This document shows positions 51,903 to 61,480 of a stretch of DNA of 64,000 nucleotides, piece after piece (position 1 is the stretch's first letter; every line of letters begins with the position of its first letter). The translations under genes were made by a program, and so were the position numbers. Origin of the DNA: Opitutaceae bacterium TAV5 (lineage in GTDB: Bacteria; Verrucomicrobiota; Verrucomicrobiia; Opitutales; Opitutaceae); the NCBI GenBank assembly GCA_000242935.3, contig CP007053.1:6371001-6435000 (forward strand). Reading direction: 5' to 3'. A model generated the notes under the pieces. The model was not told where the DNA came from. It saw only the letters and a list, made by a program, of their open reading frames with translations, and searched no databases.

Positions 51903-52877
51903 TCACGCCACGTCGCGCACGCAGCGAAAACCGAGATTGGTGGTGGCGCTGTCCGGCGTGTTGCTGTTGCGCGCGTCGACCCGGTAACGGTTGCAATAGC
52001 TCGCGTGGCAAAGGTAACTGCCGCCACGCATGGAGCGGCGTTCGCCGCTCGTCGGTCCGGCGGGATTTTCCGCCGGGCTGCGCGCGTACCATGTCCCGGA
52101 AAACCGGTCGTGGCACCACTCCCAGACATTGCCCGTCATGTTGTAGAGGCCCCAGGCGCTGGCCCTGAAACTGCGGGCGGGCGCGACCCCGTAGTAGCCG
52201 TCCGCTTCGGTGTTGCGCACGGGAAAATCTCCCTGCCACACGTTCATCATGTGGCGGCCTCCCGGCTCGAGCTCGTCGCCCCACGGAAACCGGTTCGCGT
52301 GCGGCAGCCCGCTCCGGGCGGCGTATTCCCACTCGGCCTCGGTGGGCAGGCGTTTGCCCGCCCAGCTTGCGTAAGCGACGGCGTCGTTCCACGACACCTG
52401 GACGACCGGATGCTGCCAGCGTTTCCGGATGTGGGAGCCCGGCCCTTCGGGATGACGCCAGGTGGCTCCCTCGACCCGGCACCACCATTCGCTGCCCGCC
52501 ACGGTCAGCCGCAGGGCGGAGGCGAGCTGCTTGCCGCTCAGGTGCCCGTAAAACACAAAGGACCAGCCGAAGCGCTCGGCCTCGGTGCGATAGCCGGTGG
52601 CGTCGACGAAATCGCAAAACTGCCGGTTGGTGACAGTGGTGGCGTCGATCCAGAACGGATCGAGCTTCACTTCATGCACGGGCCCTTCGCCATCGGAGGG
52701 AAAACCGTAGTCGCGCTCGTTGCCCATCAGGAAAACGCCGCCGGGAAGCAGGCGCATGCCCTCGGTGCTGCCGGTCGCCACACGCGCGAAGCCGCCGTCC
52801 GGAAGCGATGATGCCGGCGAAGCCGGGGAGACGGAGGCATGGCCGGGGGCGCAGCAGGCGGTTTTGGCGGAATCCAT
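51903..52877 (-). CDS. formylglycine-generating enzyme (SUMF1/FGE family)
   Basis: 324 residues from ATG 52877 (an in-frame ATG at 52943 is also possible). It has the FGE-sulfatase fold (LLPGGVFLMGNERDYGFPSD, WEYAARSGLPHANRFPWGDE). The two catalytic cysteines are both kept: RGGSYLCHASYCNRYRVDAR followed by NTPDSATTNLGFRC. This marks a true FGE rather than a lectin-like relative. It should convert Cys104 of the adjacent sulfatase. The 51665-51902 gap shows no further gene. Confidence 0.88.
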   Translation of the reverse strand: MDSAKTACCAPGHASVSPASPASSLPDGGFARVATGSTEGMRLLPGGVFLMGNERDYGFPSDGEGPVHEVKLDPFWIDATTVTNRQFCDFVDATGYRTEAERFGWSFVFYGHLSGKQLASALRLTVAGSEWWCRVEGATWRHPEGPGSHIRKRWQHPVVQVSWNDAVAYASWAGKRLPTEAEWEYAARSGLPHANRFPWGDELEPGGRHMMNVWQGDFPVRNTEADGYYGVAPARSFRASAWGLYNMTGNVWEWCHDRFSGTWYARSPAENPAGPTSGERRSMRGGSYLCHASYCNRYRVDARNSNTPDSATTNLGFRCVRDVA

Positions 52878-53009
52878 CGGGAAGGAGCGAAGGGCGCAAC
52901 ATTTCCGGCCGGCCGGCGACGTCAAGCGGTAACTGTCCAACACCGGCTCCGGAGACGCGCAACCGCGAGCCCTGGACTCGTACGAAACGGGACAGGAGGA
53001 CAGGTGCGC

Positions 53010-54161
53010 CTACACCCCGAGTTGCGTGCGGTAGATCCGGGCCACGCGCTTGGTCACCGAACAGAGCGTTTCCCACGGGATCGTCTCGGCCCAGCGGCTG
53101 AACTCGGCGAGGGCGATCTCCGCGCCGTTCTGCCGGCCCACGAGCACTGCCTCCTCGCCTGCGGTCACGTCCGCCGGCAGGTCCGTCACGTCGATGATCG
53201 TCTGGTCCATCGTCACCCGGCCGAGCACCGGGCAGCGGCGGCCGCGCACGAGCACACAGGCGCGGTTGCTGGCGTGGCGCGGGATGCCGTCGCCGTAACC
53301 GCCCGTCAGGATCGCCACCCGCGAATCGCGCTTCAGCGTGTACGTGCGGCCGTAGCTGATGTCGGTGCCGGCGGGCAGCGCCTTGACCAGCCCGATCCGT
53401 GTCCGGAAACTGAATACGGGCTCCGTCCGCACCTGCGAGAGGAGCGAGCCGGGATGCGGCAGCACGCCAAATTGCAGCAGGCCCACGCGCACCGCGTTGA
53501 ACGGCCCCGCGCCCTCGAGCGTCTCGAGCCCCGCGCTGTTGTCCGCATGCACGAATACGGCGGCCGGATCGAGCCCCCGGCAGCGCGCCAGCGCGGCCAG
53601 AAAACGCCTCCGCTGCTCCGCCGTGAACGCGGCGTCCTCGTCGGGCGCGGAAAAGTGGGTGAACACGCCCTCCAGCCGGAGGCCGGAGGCCGCGACGATT
53701 TTTTCATAGACGCGCTCCGCGTGCTCATGCCATGCGCCGAGGCGGCCCATGCCGGTGTCGATCTTGAGGTGGACGGCGACCGGCTTGCCGGCGGCGTGCG
53801 CGGCCGCGTCGAAACGGGCCACTTCCTCCTCCGACGAAACCGTCACGGCGACATTGTACTCCGCCACATGGCGATCCTCGGCGGGCAGGAGCGCGCCGAG
53901 CACGAGCACCGGCCAGTCGGGCCCGATCTCGCGCAACGCGGCCGCCTCGGCGATGCTGGCCACGGCAAACAGATCCGCCCCGGCGTGCATGAGGCGGGCG
54001 GCCGTCTGCGGCAGGCCGTGGCCGTAAGCGTCGGCCTTGACGACGGCGACATAGCGGATGTGCGGAGGCAGCGAGGCGCGGATGAGATGGAGATTGCACT
54101 CGAGGGCGGCGAGATCGATCTCGGCCCAGCAGCGCAGCGGAAGGGAAGATGTGGGAGTCAT
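53010..54161 (-). CDS. alr: alanine racemase
   Basis: 383 residues from ATG 54161; the longer frame upstream is a shadow of tsaB. The PLP Lys is in VAVVKADAYGHGL (about residue 41). The catalytic Tyr region is TGGYGDGIPRHASN and the C-terminal motif is RVTMDQTIIDV. It makes D-alanine for peptidoglycan. It lies downstream of tsaB on the same strand, with a 109-bp gap. Confidence 0.93.
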   Translation of the reverse strand: MTPTSSLPLRCWAEIDLAALECNLHLIRASLPPHIRYVAVVKADAYGHGLPQTAARLMHAGADLFAVASIAEAAALREIGPDWPVLVLGALLPAEDRHVAEYNVAVTVSSEEEVARFDAAAHAAGKPVAVHLKIDTGMGRLGAWHEHAERVYEKIVAASGLRLEGVFTHFSAPDEDAAFTAEQRRRFLAALARCRGLDPAAVFVHADNSAGLETLEGAGPFNAVRVGLLQFGVLPHPGSLLSQVRTEPVFSFRTRIGLVKALPAGTDISYGRTYTLKRDSRVAILTGGYGDGIPRHASNRACVLVRGRRCPVLGRVTMDQTIIDVTDLPADVTAGEEAVLVGRQNGAEIALAEFSRWAETIPWETLCSVTKRVARIYRTQLGV

Positions 54162-54270
54162 GGACGGGAAAATCCGGAAACCTGAACCTGAAATCGGAAA
54201 GGGACGAACCGAAAACCACGCGACCGGAGCCGCGCTCCGGGCATCCCTGCTTGCAGCCGTTTCCTGAATT

Positions 54271-54933
54271 TCAGCTTTTCCGATCCGGCGCCTGGTGGAC
54301 TTTCGGGGTCCAGAGCGCGTAGCCGGGCACGTCATATAAAAACGCTTCCGGTTCCTCCGTCTCGCGAAAGAAAGGTGCGTCCGCGGTCGCTTCCAGCGCG
54401 GCGGGCAGATCGTACGGCACACGCTCCGCGCCCGCCGGAAGCGGCGTCCAGTGGCGAAACCCCTCGGGCAATGCCAGCGCTCCGGCCAGCGCCGCGAGTT
54501 CGGCCGAGGGCACCCGCGCCAGCTCCTGGCCGGCCCGCGCCACATGCCAGCTGTCGCGCCGCGCATCGACGATCAATGCGAGTTCCGGCCGGGCGAGCGC
54601 CGCCGCGACCACCTCCAGGCCGCGGAAGGCAAAACACGGGGCCGGGTTGACCACCCGCCAGGTCCGGATCGCCGCCGCCGCCGTGCGGATGCCGAGCACG
54701 GAGCCGGGTCCCTCGCCGAAGGCAAAGGCTCGCACGTCGGCAAGGCCGAGCCCCGCCCGCGCCAGCGCCCGCTCCGTAGCGCGAAACACACCGGAACCCG
54801 CCTCCTCCTCGCACCGTTCCCGGACGGGCTCCGTACCGGTGGCCCGCCACACCGCCACATGGATGACCGACGAGGCACTGTCGATCAGCAGCAAGGGAGC
54901 ACGGGAGGCGAGAAGCTGGCGCAAGGTTGGCAT
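54271..54933 (-). CDS. tsaB: tRNA threonylcarbamoyladenosine biosynthesis protein TsaB
   Basis: 220 residues with the TsaB/YeaZ actin-like fold: LLLIDSASSVIHVAVWR at the start and AFAFGEGPGSVLGIRTAAAA in the middle (the GPGSFTG-like motif, here GPGSVLG). It is the partner of TsaD in making t6A37. The ATG at 54933 was chosen for the family start. TsaD is not in the window. The C-terminal half is weakly conserved, as usual for TsaB. Confidence 0.82.
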   Translation of the reverse strand: MPTLRQLLASRAPLLLIDSASSVIHVAVWRATGTEPVRERCEEEAGSGVFRATERALARAGLGLADVRAFAFGEGPGSVLGIRTAAAAIRTWRVVNPAPCFAFRGLEVVAAALARPELALIVDARRDSWHVARAGQELARVPSAELAALAGALALPEGFRHWTPLPAGAERVPYDLPAALEATADAPFFRETEEPEAFLYDVPGYALWTPKVHQAPDRKS

Positions 54934-54945
54934 GGAAAAACAGGA

Positions 54946-55226
54946 TGCCCACGAAACACACGTCATGAAAACACGAAAAGAAAGGCAGGAACCGGCTGTT
55001 TATTTAACCACTGATACCCACTAATGGACACTGATAATCGAACCGTAGTCCGGAGCTTCAGCCCGAACCGTTGCCACTCAGTCGTCGAGCGTCGTTCGGT
55101 TCGGGCTGAAGGAACTACGTCAGCAATCCCGCCCTTCTCCGTATTAGTGTCTATCAGTGTCCAGTAGTGGTCAAAAAAAGACCTGTTTCCGGGTTTTCGT
55201 GTCATTTTGTGTGTTTCGTGGGCAAT
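54946..55226. repeat. three-shell nested inverted-repeat island
   Basis: Shell 1: TGCCCACGAAACACAC (54946-54961) / GTGTGTTTCGTGGGCA (55209-55224). Shell 2: ACCACTGATACCCACTAATG (from 55007) / ATTAGTGTCTATCAGTGTCC (from 55143). Shell 3: GTAGTCCGGAGCTTCAGCCC (from 55045) / GGGCTGAAGGAACTAC (to 55118). All three share one centre. No gene is visible in the 392-bp gap 54934-55325. Confidence 0.85.
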
Positions 55227-55325
55227 CCTTTCGGTTTTGGCGCAGCCAACCTGTGTCCATTCGCGGTTAGAAAATCCGCCCCCGACGGCATCGCGTGACC
55301 GAGGGCCTTCATACGCAAATGAACA

Positions 55326-56762
55326 TCAGCCGGCTGTTTTTTTCAGGTCGGCGTGGCCCACGACCCGGACGACGTCGGGGTATTCGTCGCGGAGGCCGCG
55401 GTCGATCCGGTCGATGGCGGCGTGCGCTTCGGACACGTCGATCGCGGCATCGGCGCGGCAGTGGTAGTTGACCACCAGCCCGTCGAGCGTGGAGCGCACC
55501 CGCACGTGATGCACGTCGCTGATCGTCCCGCCGTTCGCCGCCCGGGCGGAGAGCAGCCTGGCGACGCGCTCCACCACGTCGGCCGGCGCATCGCTTCCGG
55601 CAAGGTGCCCGGTATCGAGCGGCTCGATATGCGGCTCCACCTCGGTGTCGGGACCAAATTCCTCACGCAGCGCGGCCTTGAACTGCCCGGCCAGCACCTG
55701 CGCCTTGCCGAGGCTCATCCGCCCGTCCACTTCCAGATCGAGACTGATCGAGAGACGGCCCCCCAGATCCTGCACCGTGACGTGATGCACCGGCAGGCCG
55801 CGCCGCTGCGCGACGAAGAGCACCCGCTCGCGGACCGATTCGTCATCGAGCGCGCGGGGCTGCGTCGCCACCGTGAGCACGGTATCGGGAAACTTGTTAC
55901 GCACGGCCGCCAGCACGCGCTCGCGGATCGCCTCGGCGCGGGCGAGCGGCAGCGTGCGCGCCACGGCCAGCGTCATGTCGCCGAAAATCTCGTTGCCGCC
56001 CGGCCGCAACCGCAGCTCCGCCACCTCCACGACGCCCGGAATCGCCTCCGCGAGGGAGCGCAGGTTTTCCGCGCGTCCTTTCGGAGCGGTGTCCAGCAAG
56101 GTGCCGAGGGTGCGCCGGCCGAGCCGCCATCCGGCCAGGCCGATGAACACCGCCACGCCCGCCGCCGCCAGTGCGTCGCCATAGCGGAAACCGAATTCCG
56201 AGGCGACGAGCCCGAGCAGCACCATGACCGAGCCGGCAAGATCGGAGCTGAAGTGCAACACATCGGCCGCGAGCGCATGGCTGCCGGTCTCGCGCGCCAC
56301 ACGGTTGAGCGCCCGGATGCGATTGATATCCACGACAATCGAAATGCCGATCACGGCGTAGACCAGCGGCGTGGCCTCGATCTCGCTGCCGCCCGCCAGC
56401 ATCCGGCCGCCGGCCTTGACGAGGACAAACAGGGCCAGCGCGATGAGAATGCCGGTCTCGACGAGCGCGGCCACGCTCTCGAACTTGCCGTGCCCGTAGT
56501 GATGTTCGTCGTCGGCGGGCTTGTTCGACATGCGCACGGCGAACCACGTCACCAGCGTGGCCACGGTATCGACCAGCGAATGCACGGCCTCGGAAAGCAG
56601 TGCGAGCGATCCGGACAGGATGCCCGCCGCGAGCTTTCCCGCGGTGAGCAGGGCGCTCGCCGCTACCGACCAGCGCGCCACGCGCTCCTTGCGGGCGGCC
56701 GCCGTGTCGGCGGAGCGGGCAGGTGACTGCGTTGGCAGGGGGAGGGACGGTTCGCGGGTCAT
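55326..56762 (-). CDS. cation diffusion facilitator (CDF) metal transporter with extended cytoplasmic tail
   Basis: 478 residues. Six TM helices begin SVAASALLTAGKLAAGILSG. The metal site is visible as EAVHSLVDT in helix II and HFSSDL in helix V (HxxxD pattern), with the HHYGHGKFE loop between. The tail is longer than in a usual CDF of about 300 residues and contains two copies of a ZT_dimer-like domain (residues about 240-330 and 400-470). CDFs export Zn2+, Fe2+ or Mn2+. The start at 56762 was chosen because upstream codons carry no TM or family signal. Confidence 0.88.
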   Translation of the reverse strand: MTREPSLPLPTQSPARSADTAAARKERVARWSVAASALLTAGKLAAGILSGSLALLSEAVHSLVDTVATLVTWFAVRMSNKPADDEHHYGHGKFESVAALVETGILIALALFVLVKAGGRMLAGGSEIEATPLVYAVIGISIVVDINRIRALNRVARETGSHALAADVLHFSSDLAGSVMVLLGLVASEFGFRYGDALAAAGVAVFIGLAGWRLGRRTLGTLLDTAPKGRAENLRSLAEAIPGVVEVAELRLRPGGNEIFGDMTLAVARTLPLARAEAIRERVLAAVRNKFPDTVLTVATQPRALDDESVRERVLFVAQRRGLPVHHVTVQDLGGRLSISLDLEVDGRMSLGKAQVLAGQFKAALREEFGPDTEVEPHIEPLDTGHLAGSDAPADVVERVARLLSARAANGGTISDVHHVRVRSTLDGLVVNYHCRADAAIDVSEAHAAIDRIDRGLRDEYPDVVRVVGHADLKKTAG

Positions 56763-56945
56763 CGGAACGGCCAAGCCAGGCGGATTGTCCGGAGGGTGCC
56801 AAGGCAAACGTGCCGGACAGGCGTGATGCCCGGGGCACTTTGCGCACAAGAAAGTTTGCCTCATCCCCTGCGGCCCCTTGCCTTGGCTGTTCCGGCAGCC
56901 TCGCGGTGCCCATCGCTATCACCGTCTCATTTCATCCCAGCATTC

Positions 56946-57887
56946 ATGGCCACTCCCATCCGCTACTACGACCGCTACACCCGCCAGACGGAGACCGAAC
57001 AGGTTTACGGCGAGAAGTGGCTGCGCTGGACCTACGAAACGCTGCCGGGCCGGTTCACGGCGGAAGTGCTGCTGAAGCGCTCCTTGTTTTCCCGCTGGTA
57101 CGGATGGCGGATGAACCGGCGGATCAGCGCATGGAAGGTGCTCCCCTTCATCATCGATTACGGACTCGACGTGGACGATTTCGCCCGCAGGCCCCTGGAG
57201 TTCCGGACCTTCAATGAATTTTTCTACCGCGCCCTCAAACCCTCCGCCCGCCCGATTGCGGCTGGCGGCGATGTGGCGGTTTTCCCGGCCGACGGTCGCC
57301 ATCTGGTGTTTCCCGACGTGGACAAGGCTGACGGATTTTATGTGAAAGGCGCCCGTTTCACACTTGCCGCGCTTTTGGGCGACGACGTGCTCGCGCGCGA
57401 ATTTGCCGGCGGCGCGATGGTGATCTCGCGGCTTTGTCCGGTCGACTACCACCGGTTTCATTTTCCGGTGTCGGGCACGCCCGGCGAACCGCGGCTGATC
57501 AACGGATTTCTCTACTCGGTGAGTCCCATCGCGCTGCGCCGCCGCATCGGCTGCCTGGTGGAAAACAAGCGCATGGTCACGCTGGTCGAGCCTGCGCCCG
57601 ACTCCCCGTTCGGCCGCGTGGCGGTGCTCGAAGTCGGCGCGACCTGCGTCGGCACGATCCGCAACAGCTTCCTGCCCGGCCGCCCGGTGGCGAAGGGCGC
57701 GGAGAAGGGATTTTTCACCTTCGGAGGGTCGTGCGTGATCACCCTCTTCCCGCGCGGGCGCATCCGGTTCGACGACGATCTCGTCGAGCAAAGCGCCCGG
57801 TTTGTCGAAACCTACGCCCGCATGGGTGACCGCCTCGGCACCGCGGCGGAGGCTGCCGGGGAATCCACCGCCGGGCCTTCGCTGTAG
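56946..57887 (+). CDS. psd: phosphatidylserine decarboxylase proenzyme
   Basis: 313 residues from ATG 56946. The N-terminal motif TFNEFFYRALKPSARPI and the middle VDYHRFHFPVSG (catalytic His region) are diagnostic. The self-cleavage site is FFTFGGSCVITLF, where cutting before Ser makes the pyruvoyl group; Cys follows Ser where Thr or Ser is usual. It makes phosphatidylethanolamine. It is divergent from the CDF gene. Confidence 0.9.
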   Translation: MATPIRYYDRYTRQTETEQVYGEKWLRWTYETLPGRFTAEVLLKRSLFSRWYGWRMNRRISAWKVLPFIIDYGLDVDDFARRPLEFRTFNEFFYRALKPSARPIAAGGDVAVFPADGRHLVFPDVDKADGFYVKGARFTLAALLGDDVLAREFAGGAMVISRLCPVDYHRFHFPVSGTPGEPRLINGFLYSVSPIALRRRIGCLVENKRMVTLVEPAPDSPFGRVAVLEVGATCVGTIRNSFLPGRPVAKGAEKGFFTFGGSCVITLFPRGRIRFDDDLVEQSARFVETYARMGDRLGTAAEAAGESTAGPSL

Positions 57888-57942
57888 TTCGATCCCAACC
57901 ACACTTCCCCGAAGCGGCTGCGCCGCAGAACGGAAAGGATCG

Positions 57943-58048
57943 CCACAAAAAGCACAAAAAACACGCCGCGTATGAAACGCTTCATCGCGCTTATAAACGC
58001 GCGGGAAATTCTCGACGGCCAGAGGGGAATTTTGTGTTTTTTGTGGCC
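57943..58048. repeat. inverted repeat, convergent gap after psd
   Basis: CCACAAAAAGCACAAAAAAC (from 57943) pairs with GTGTTTTTTGTGG (58034-58046), with a GCGCGTTTATAAGCGCG-type inner stem. A separate TACGTTCGCAGCTACG copy is at 58133-58148. No gene is visible in 57888-58159. Confidence 0.7.
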
Positions 58049-58159
58049 ATGGATTAATCTGGAATGCTCTATCCTTTCTGAAGCACCCCACGCCAAGGAT
58101 GCAGGTCGGCGGCTATCCGAAGCCTGCGAACTTACGTTCGCAGCTACGTCGCGGGTGAC

Positions 58160-60340
58160 TCATTTCTCCTTCATCGTATAGACTCCGTCCCAGTCCTCCG
58201 GCAGGGGCGTATTCATAAATTCCAGACAACGGGCCTGCATCACGAGGGAGGGATTTTTCTCCACGCCGGCATCGCGGCCGGGTTGCAGCGGCTCGTTGAC
58301 GGCGGAGCGCCGGAAGTGCTGCAACGCGGCCGTCCAGTCGCGGGCGAAATACGCGGCCAGTCCTTTCCCGTAATCGGTGAGGCAGGCGGCAATGCCCGGT
58401 GTGCGGTCCGACGCGAGGCAAACGAGCTCGTACATCTCCACCGGCGCAGCGCGGCCCTTGACCCGCCAGCGGTCGAGGCGCCGGAAGACAAACCCGCTCC
58501 CCTCCCCCGCCCCGTCGTTTTCCGGCTGGCCGGCGCGCGCGGCGGCGACGGTCGCCTCGGTCACGAGAATATAAACGCCGGCCGTCTTCGCGCCGCTTTC
58601 GCAGCGGGCGGCAAGGTTGACCGTATCGCCCATCATCGTGTAGCTGAATCGCTTGGCGGAGCCCATGTTGCCGACGACCGCCAGGCCCGTATTGAGGCCG
58701 ATACGCATGCGCATGGAACCGACGAGCGAGGGCCAGCGAGCGGGCTCGGCCGCCCAGGCGCGGCGCAATTCGTCGAGGCGCGCCTGCATGGCGAGCGCGC
58801 AGGCGCAGGCGCGGGCGGCGTGATCGGCGGCGGGCACGGGTGCGCCGAACATGGCGACGATGGCATCCCCGATGTACTTGTCGAGGGTGCCCTCGTGGCT
58901 TTCCAGAAGCGTGGTCATCGCGCCCAGGTATTCGTTCATCAGCGCAACGAGCTGGTCGGGCGAAAGCGTTTCCGAAAAGGTCGAGAAACTTTGCACGTCG
59001 CTGAAAAAACCGGTGAGCGCCACCTGTTCGCCGCCAAGCCGCGGTTCCTCGCCGGACTCGACCAGGCGATTGACCACGGTCGGCGCGAGGTAGGCTCCGA
59101 AGAGGTTGCGGATGCGGGCGCGATCGCGGTGGGCCCGGACGAAATCGACGGAGATACAGATGACCGCCAGCGCGCTGGTCGCAGCCGCGGAGTAGCCGGG
59201 CAGCACGAGATGAAACCAGCCGAACGCCACCCATTGCGCGGCATAGAGGCCGAGGACCAGCGCAGCGGCAAAGAGGATGCTGGCGAGCGCGCGGGTCGTG
59301 TGCTGGCGGCGGATAAAGACCAGCCAGCAGGCGAGGCAGAGAATGGCGGTCCAGAGCAACGCCCAGGGACCGGGGAAGGCCTCGCGCAGCCAGCTCCGGT
59401 GAAGGGCGTTGTCGAGGCAATTGGCCTGGATCTCGACCCCGAGCATGGAGCCGGCGGGCGTGCGGAACGCATCCTTCCAGTGGATTTCGGACGCGGGCCC
59501 GACGACGATGATTTTGTCCCTGAAATACGAACCGTTGCCAAAACGGTGCGTCCACTGGTCGGGCACGAAGAGATCGTGGACGGAGACGGTCGGGAACGTG
59601 CCGGCGCCGCCCGCGTAGTTGATGAGCCGGGCGCGGTTGTCGCGCGGGAGGTCGGCGCCGGCCTTGAGCGCGCCGCGAGCGGTCAGGGAAAAAATATCGG
59701 GCAAGACGCCCCTGCCGGCGAGCGCAGGAGAAGCGAGGGTGAGCGTGTTTTCACCCAGCACCATGCGCGAGATGGCGCCGTGTCCGTCGGGCCACACGTT
59801 GACGAACCCGAGCACCTCATCGGGATTGTCCATCGGCATGATCTCTTCCGGTTCGCGGATCGAGCCGGTGGTCTGGCCGTCGCGCAGTTCGTACTGGATA
59901 TAGGAACCGATGACGACGCGCTCGCGGTGGCGCTCGATGGAGGCGGCGAAGAGGCGGTCGCCTTCCTCGGTAAGGCCCGAGCCTTCGAAAAAAAAGTCGA
60001 ACAGCACCAGACGGGCCCCCGCCTCCATGAGACGCTCGAGCACGTGGGCATGGATGGCGCGATCGTAGCGGGTACCCCTGGCGGAAGCCATGAGCGCCAG
60101 CGCGGGCTGGGTGGCGAGGAGGTCGCGGTAGTTGTCCGGATCGAAGGTCTGGTCGAAGCCCACAATGACGACCTGGCCGTCGGTACGCGGCGCGGAGACC
60201 TGGGTCGCGTAGCTGTTTTCGAGCGTGTGCAGCTCGAAGTTGGCGAGGGCGCCGGCGCCGAAAAACATCAGCGCCGCATGCGAGCCGACTGCGAGCAGCG
60301 CGAGGAGGAGGAAGAGAAACGGACGGCGGACCTTGATCAC
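58160..60340 (-). CDS. CHASE2-domain class III adenylate/guanylate cyclase
   Basis: 726 residues: an N-terminal TM, an extracytoplasmic CHASE2 sensor (residues about 35-310), three TM helices (about 325-400) and a cyclase domain (about 430-620). Metal Asp residues are in GFFSDVQSFSTFSE and KYIGDAIVAMFGAP, base-specifying Lys is in LDKYIGD, and the transition-state region is MGDTVNLAARCE. It should make cAMP in response to an envelope signal. It stops short of psd and is followed upstream by a barrel gene. Confidence 0.9.
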   Translation of the reverse strand: MIKVRRPFLFLLLALLAVGSHAALMFFGAGALANFELHTLENSYATQVSAPRTDGQVVIVGFDQTFDPDNYRDLLATQPALALMASARGTRYDRAIHAHVLERLMEAGARLVLFDFFFEGSGLTEEGDRLFAASIERHRERVVIGSYIQYELRDGQTTGSIREPEEIMPMDNPDEVLGFVNVWPDGHGAISRMVLGENTLTLASPALAGRGVLPDIFSLTARGALKAGADLPRDNRARLINYAGGAGTFPTVSVHDLFVPDQWTHRFGNGSYFRDKIIVVGPASEIHWKDAFRTPAGSMLGVEIQANCLDNALHRSWLREAFPGPWALLWTAILCLACWLVFIRRQHTTRALASILFAAALVLGLYAAQWVAFGWFHLVLPGYSAAATSALAVICISVDFVRAHRDRARIRNLFGAYLAPTVVNRLVESGEEPRLGGEQVALTGFFSDVQSFSTFSETLSPDQLVALMNEYLGAMTTLLESHEGTLDKYIGDAIVAMFGAPVPAADHAARACACALAMQARLDELRRAWAAEPARWPSLVGSMRMRIGLNTGLAVVGNMGSAKRFSYTMMGDTVNLAARCESGAKTAGVYILVTEATVAAARAGQPENDGAGEGSGFVFRRLDRWRVKGRAAPVEMYELVCLASDRTPGIAACLTDYGKGLAAYFARDWTAALQHFRRSAVNEPLQPGRDAGVEKNPSLVMQARCLEFMNTPLPEDWDGVYTMKEK

Positions 60341-60349
60341 GAAAGGCGC

Positions 60350-61408
60350 TCAGAACCGCACCGAGAGAGAGCCGGCAACGCCGCCATTGAGATTCTTGTA
60401 GTCGGGAATCGTGTCGTCGGTGCTGTCACGGAACTCGGCCGATCCGAAAAGACGCAGGGAAACGTATTCGTTAAAATAATACGCCAGCGTGAGGCCGAGG
60501 ATGTGGTAATAATCGTGCCGCGAATTGTCGGTGCGGGTGTAGTCGGAGAACTGGAAGCGGTAGGAGGGCTGGAGGATCCAGTTGCGACCGAATGTCTGGG
60601 TGTACACGATATTGAGGCCGAGGTCGTAACGGTCGCCCTGGGCGTCGTTGAACCAGCCGGGCGGGAGCACCAGACCCGGCGGGAGGAAGGAGCGGCTGAA
60701 GCGGTAGCCGGCGTCGAGGTCCACCAGGATCTGGCGGGTGGGGCCGAGCGAGAACACACGGCCGGCGTGGACGGAGGGCACCCATTCCTGATAGGTGGTG
60801 GAATCCGTCTGTTCGCTGAGGTAGGCGGCGAAACGGCCGGCGACGCCGGCGATCCATGCGTCGCGCTGCCACTCGAGCTGGACGTACGGGGTGACGGTCT
60901 GAAAATCCAGATCCTTGACCGGCTGGTCGACGGTGCTGCTCAGCGAACGGTGCCGGCCCGAGAGAAGCCCGTAGGCGAAAACCTGATACCGCAGGCCGAA
61001 GGACGGCTTCAGCTGGCCGCCGGCGAAAAGCACCGGCTTCACGTTCACGGCGCCCTGGGCGGTGAAAACCATGATGTCGGTGGCGAGGCGGTCATGCTCG
61101 GTGAGGCCGGCGTTGCTCGTGGCATAAAGCTGGTAATCGAGCAGAAGCTGGAACCACTGGTGCGGGGGACGGGAGAGGAGCAGGTACTGCGGGCCGGCGT
61201 CCTCGAGCTCGCCTTCATAGAGGGCGGGCACCTGTTTGGGCGTCCCCTCTTTCTTCTCGCGTTGCGGGAGGAGTTCGAGGGCGCGGTTGGCGGAATCGGC
61301 GGTGTCGGTCTCGATGGTGCCGGGCGGGATCAGCTGGGCGCGGGAGACGCCCGGAAGCAACACACAGAAACCTGAAACGAGGGCCAGGCGGACAATGGCG
61401 GAATGCAT
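60350..61408 (-). CDS. outer-membrane beta-barrel protein
   Basis: 352 residues with a signal peptide (LALVSGFCVLLPGVSRAQ). The mature part has alternating strands (YRFQFSDYTRTDNSRHDYYH, LGLTLAYYFNEYVSLRLFGS) and ends GGVAGSLSVRF with a C-terminal Phe, as in outer-membrane barrels. Function is unknown. Its gene lies 9 bp upstream of the cyclase gene and 72 bp downstream of the adhesin-like gene, so the three may be one operon. Confidence 0.75.
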   Translation of the reverse strand: MHSAIVRLALVSGFCVLLPGVSRAQLIPPGTIETDTADSANRALELLPQREKKEGTPKQVPALYEGELEDAGPQYLLLSRPPHQWFQLLLDYQLYATSNAGLTEHDRLATDIMVFTAQGAVNVKPVLFAGGQLKPSFGLRYQVFAYGLLSGRHRSLSSTVDQPVKDLDFQTVTPYVQLEWQRDAWIAGVAGRFAAYLSEQTDSTTYQEWVPSVHAGRVFSLGPTRQILVDLDAGYRFSRSFLPPGLVLPPGWFNDAQGDRYDLGLNIVYTQTFGRNWILQPSYRFQFSDYTRTDNSRHDYYHILGLTLAYYFNEYVSLRLFGSAEFRDSTDDTIPDYKNLNGGVAGSLSVRF

Positions 61409-61480
61409 ACGGTGAGTGTCGGAGCGGTGGACAAGGAGGCGGGATTTGCAGGTGCGAAGATCGATGCGGGGGCGGAAAGA

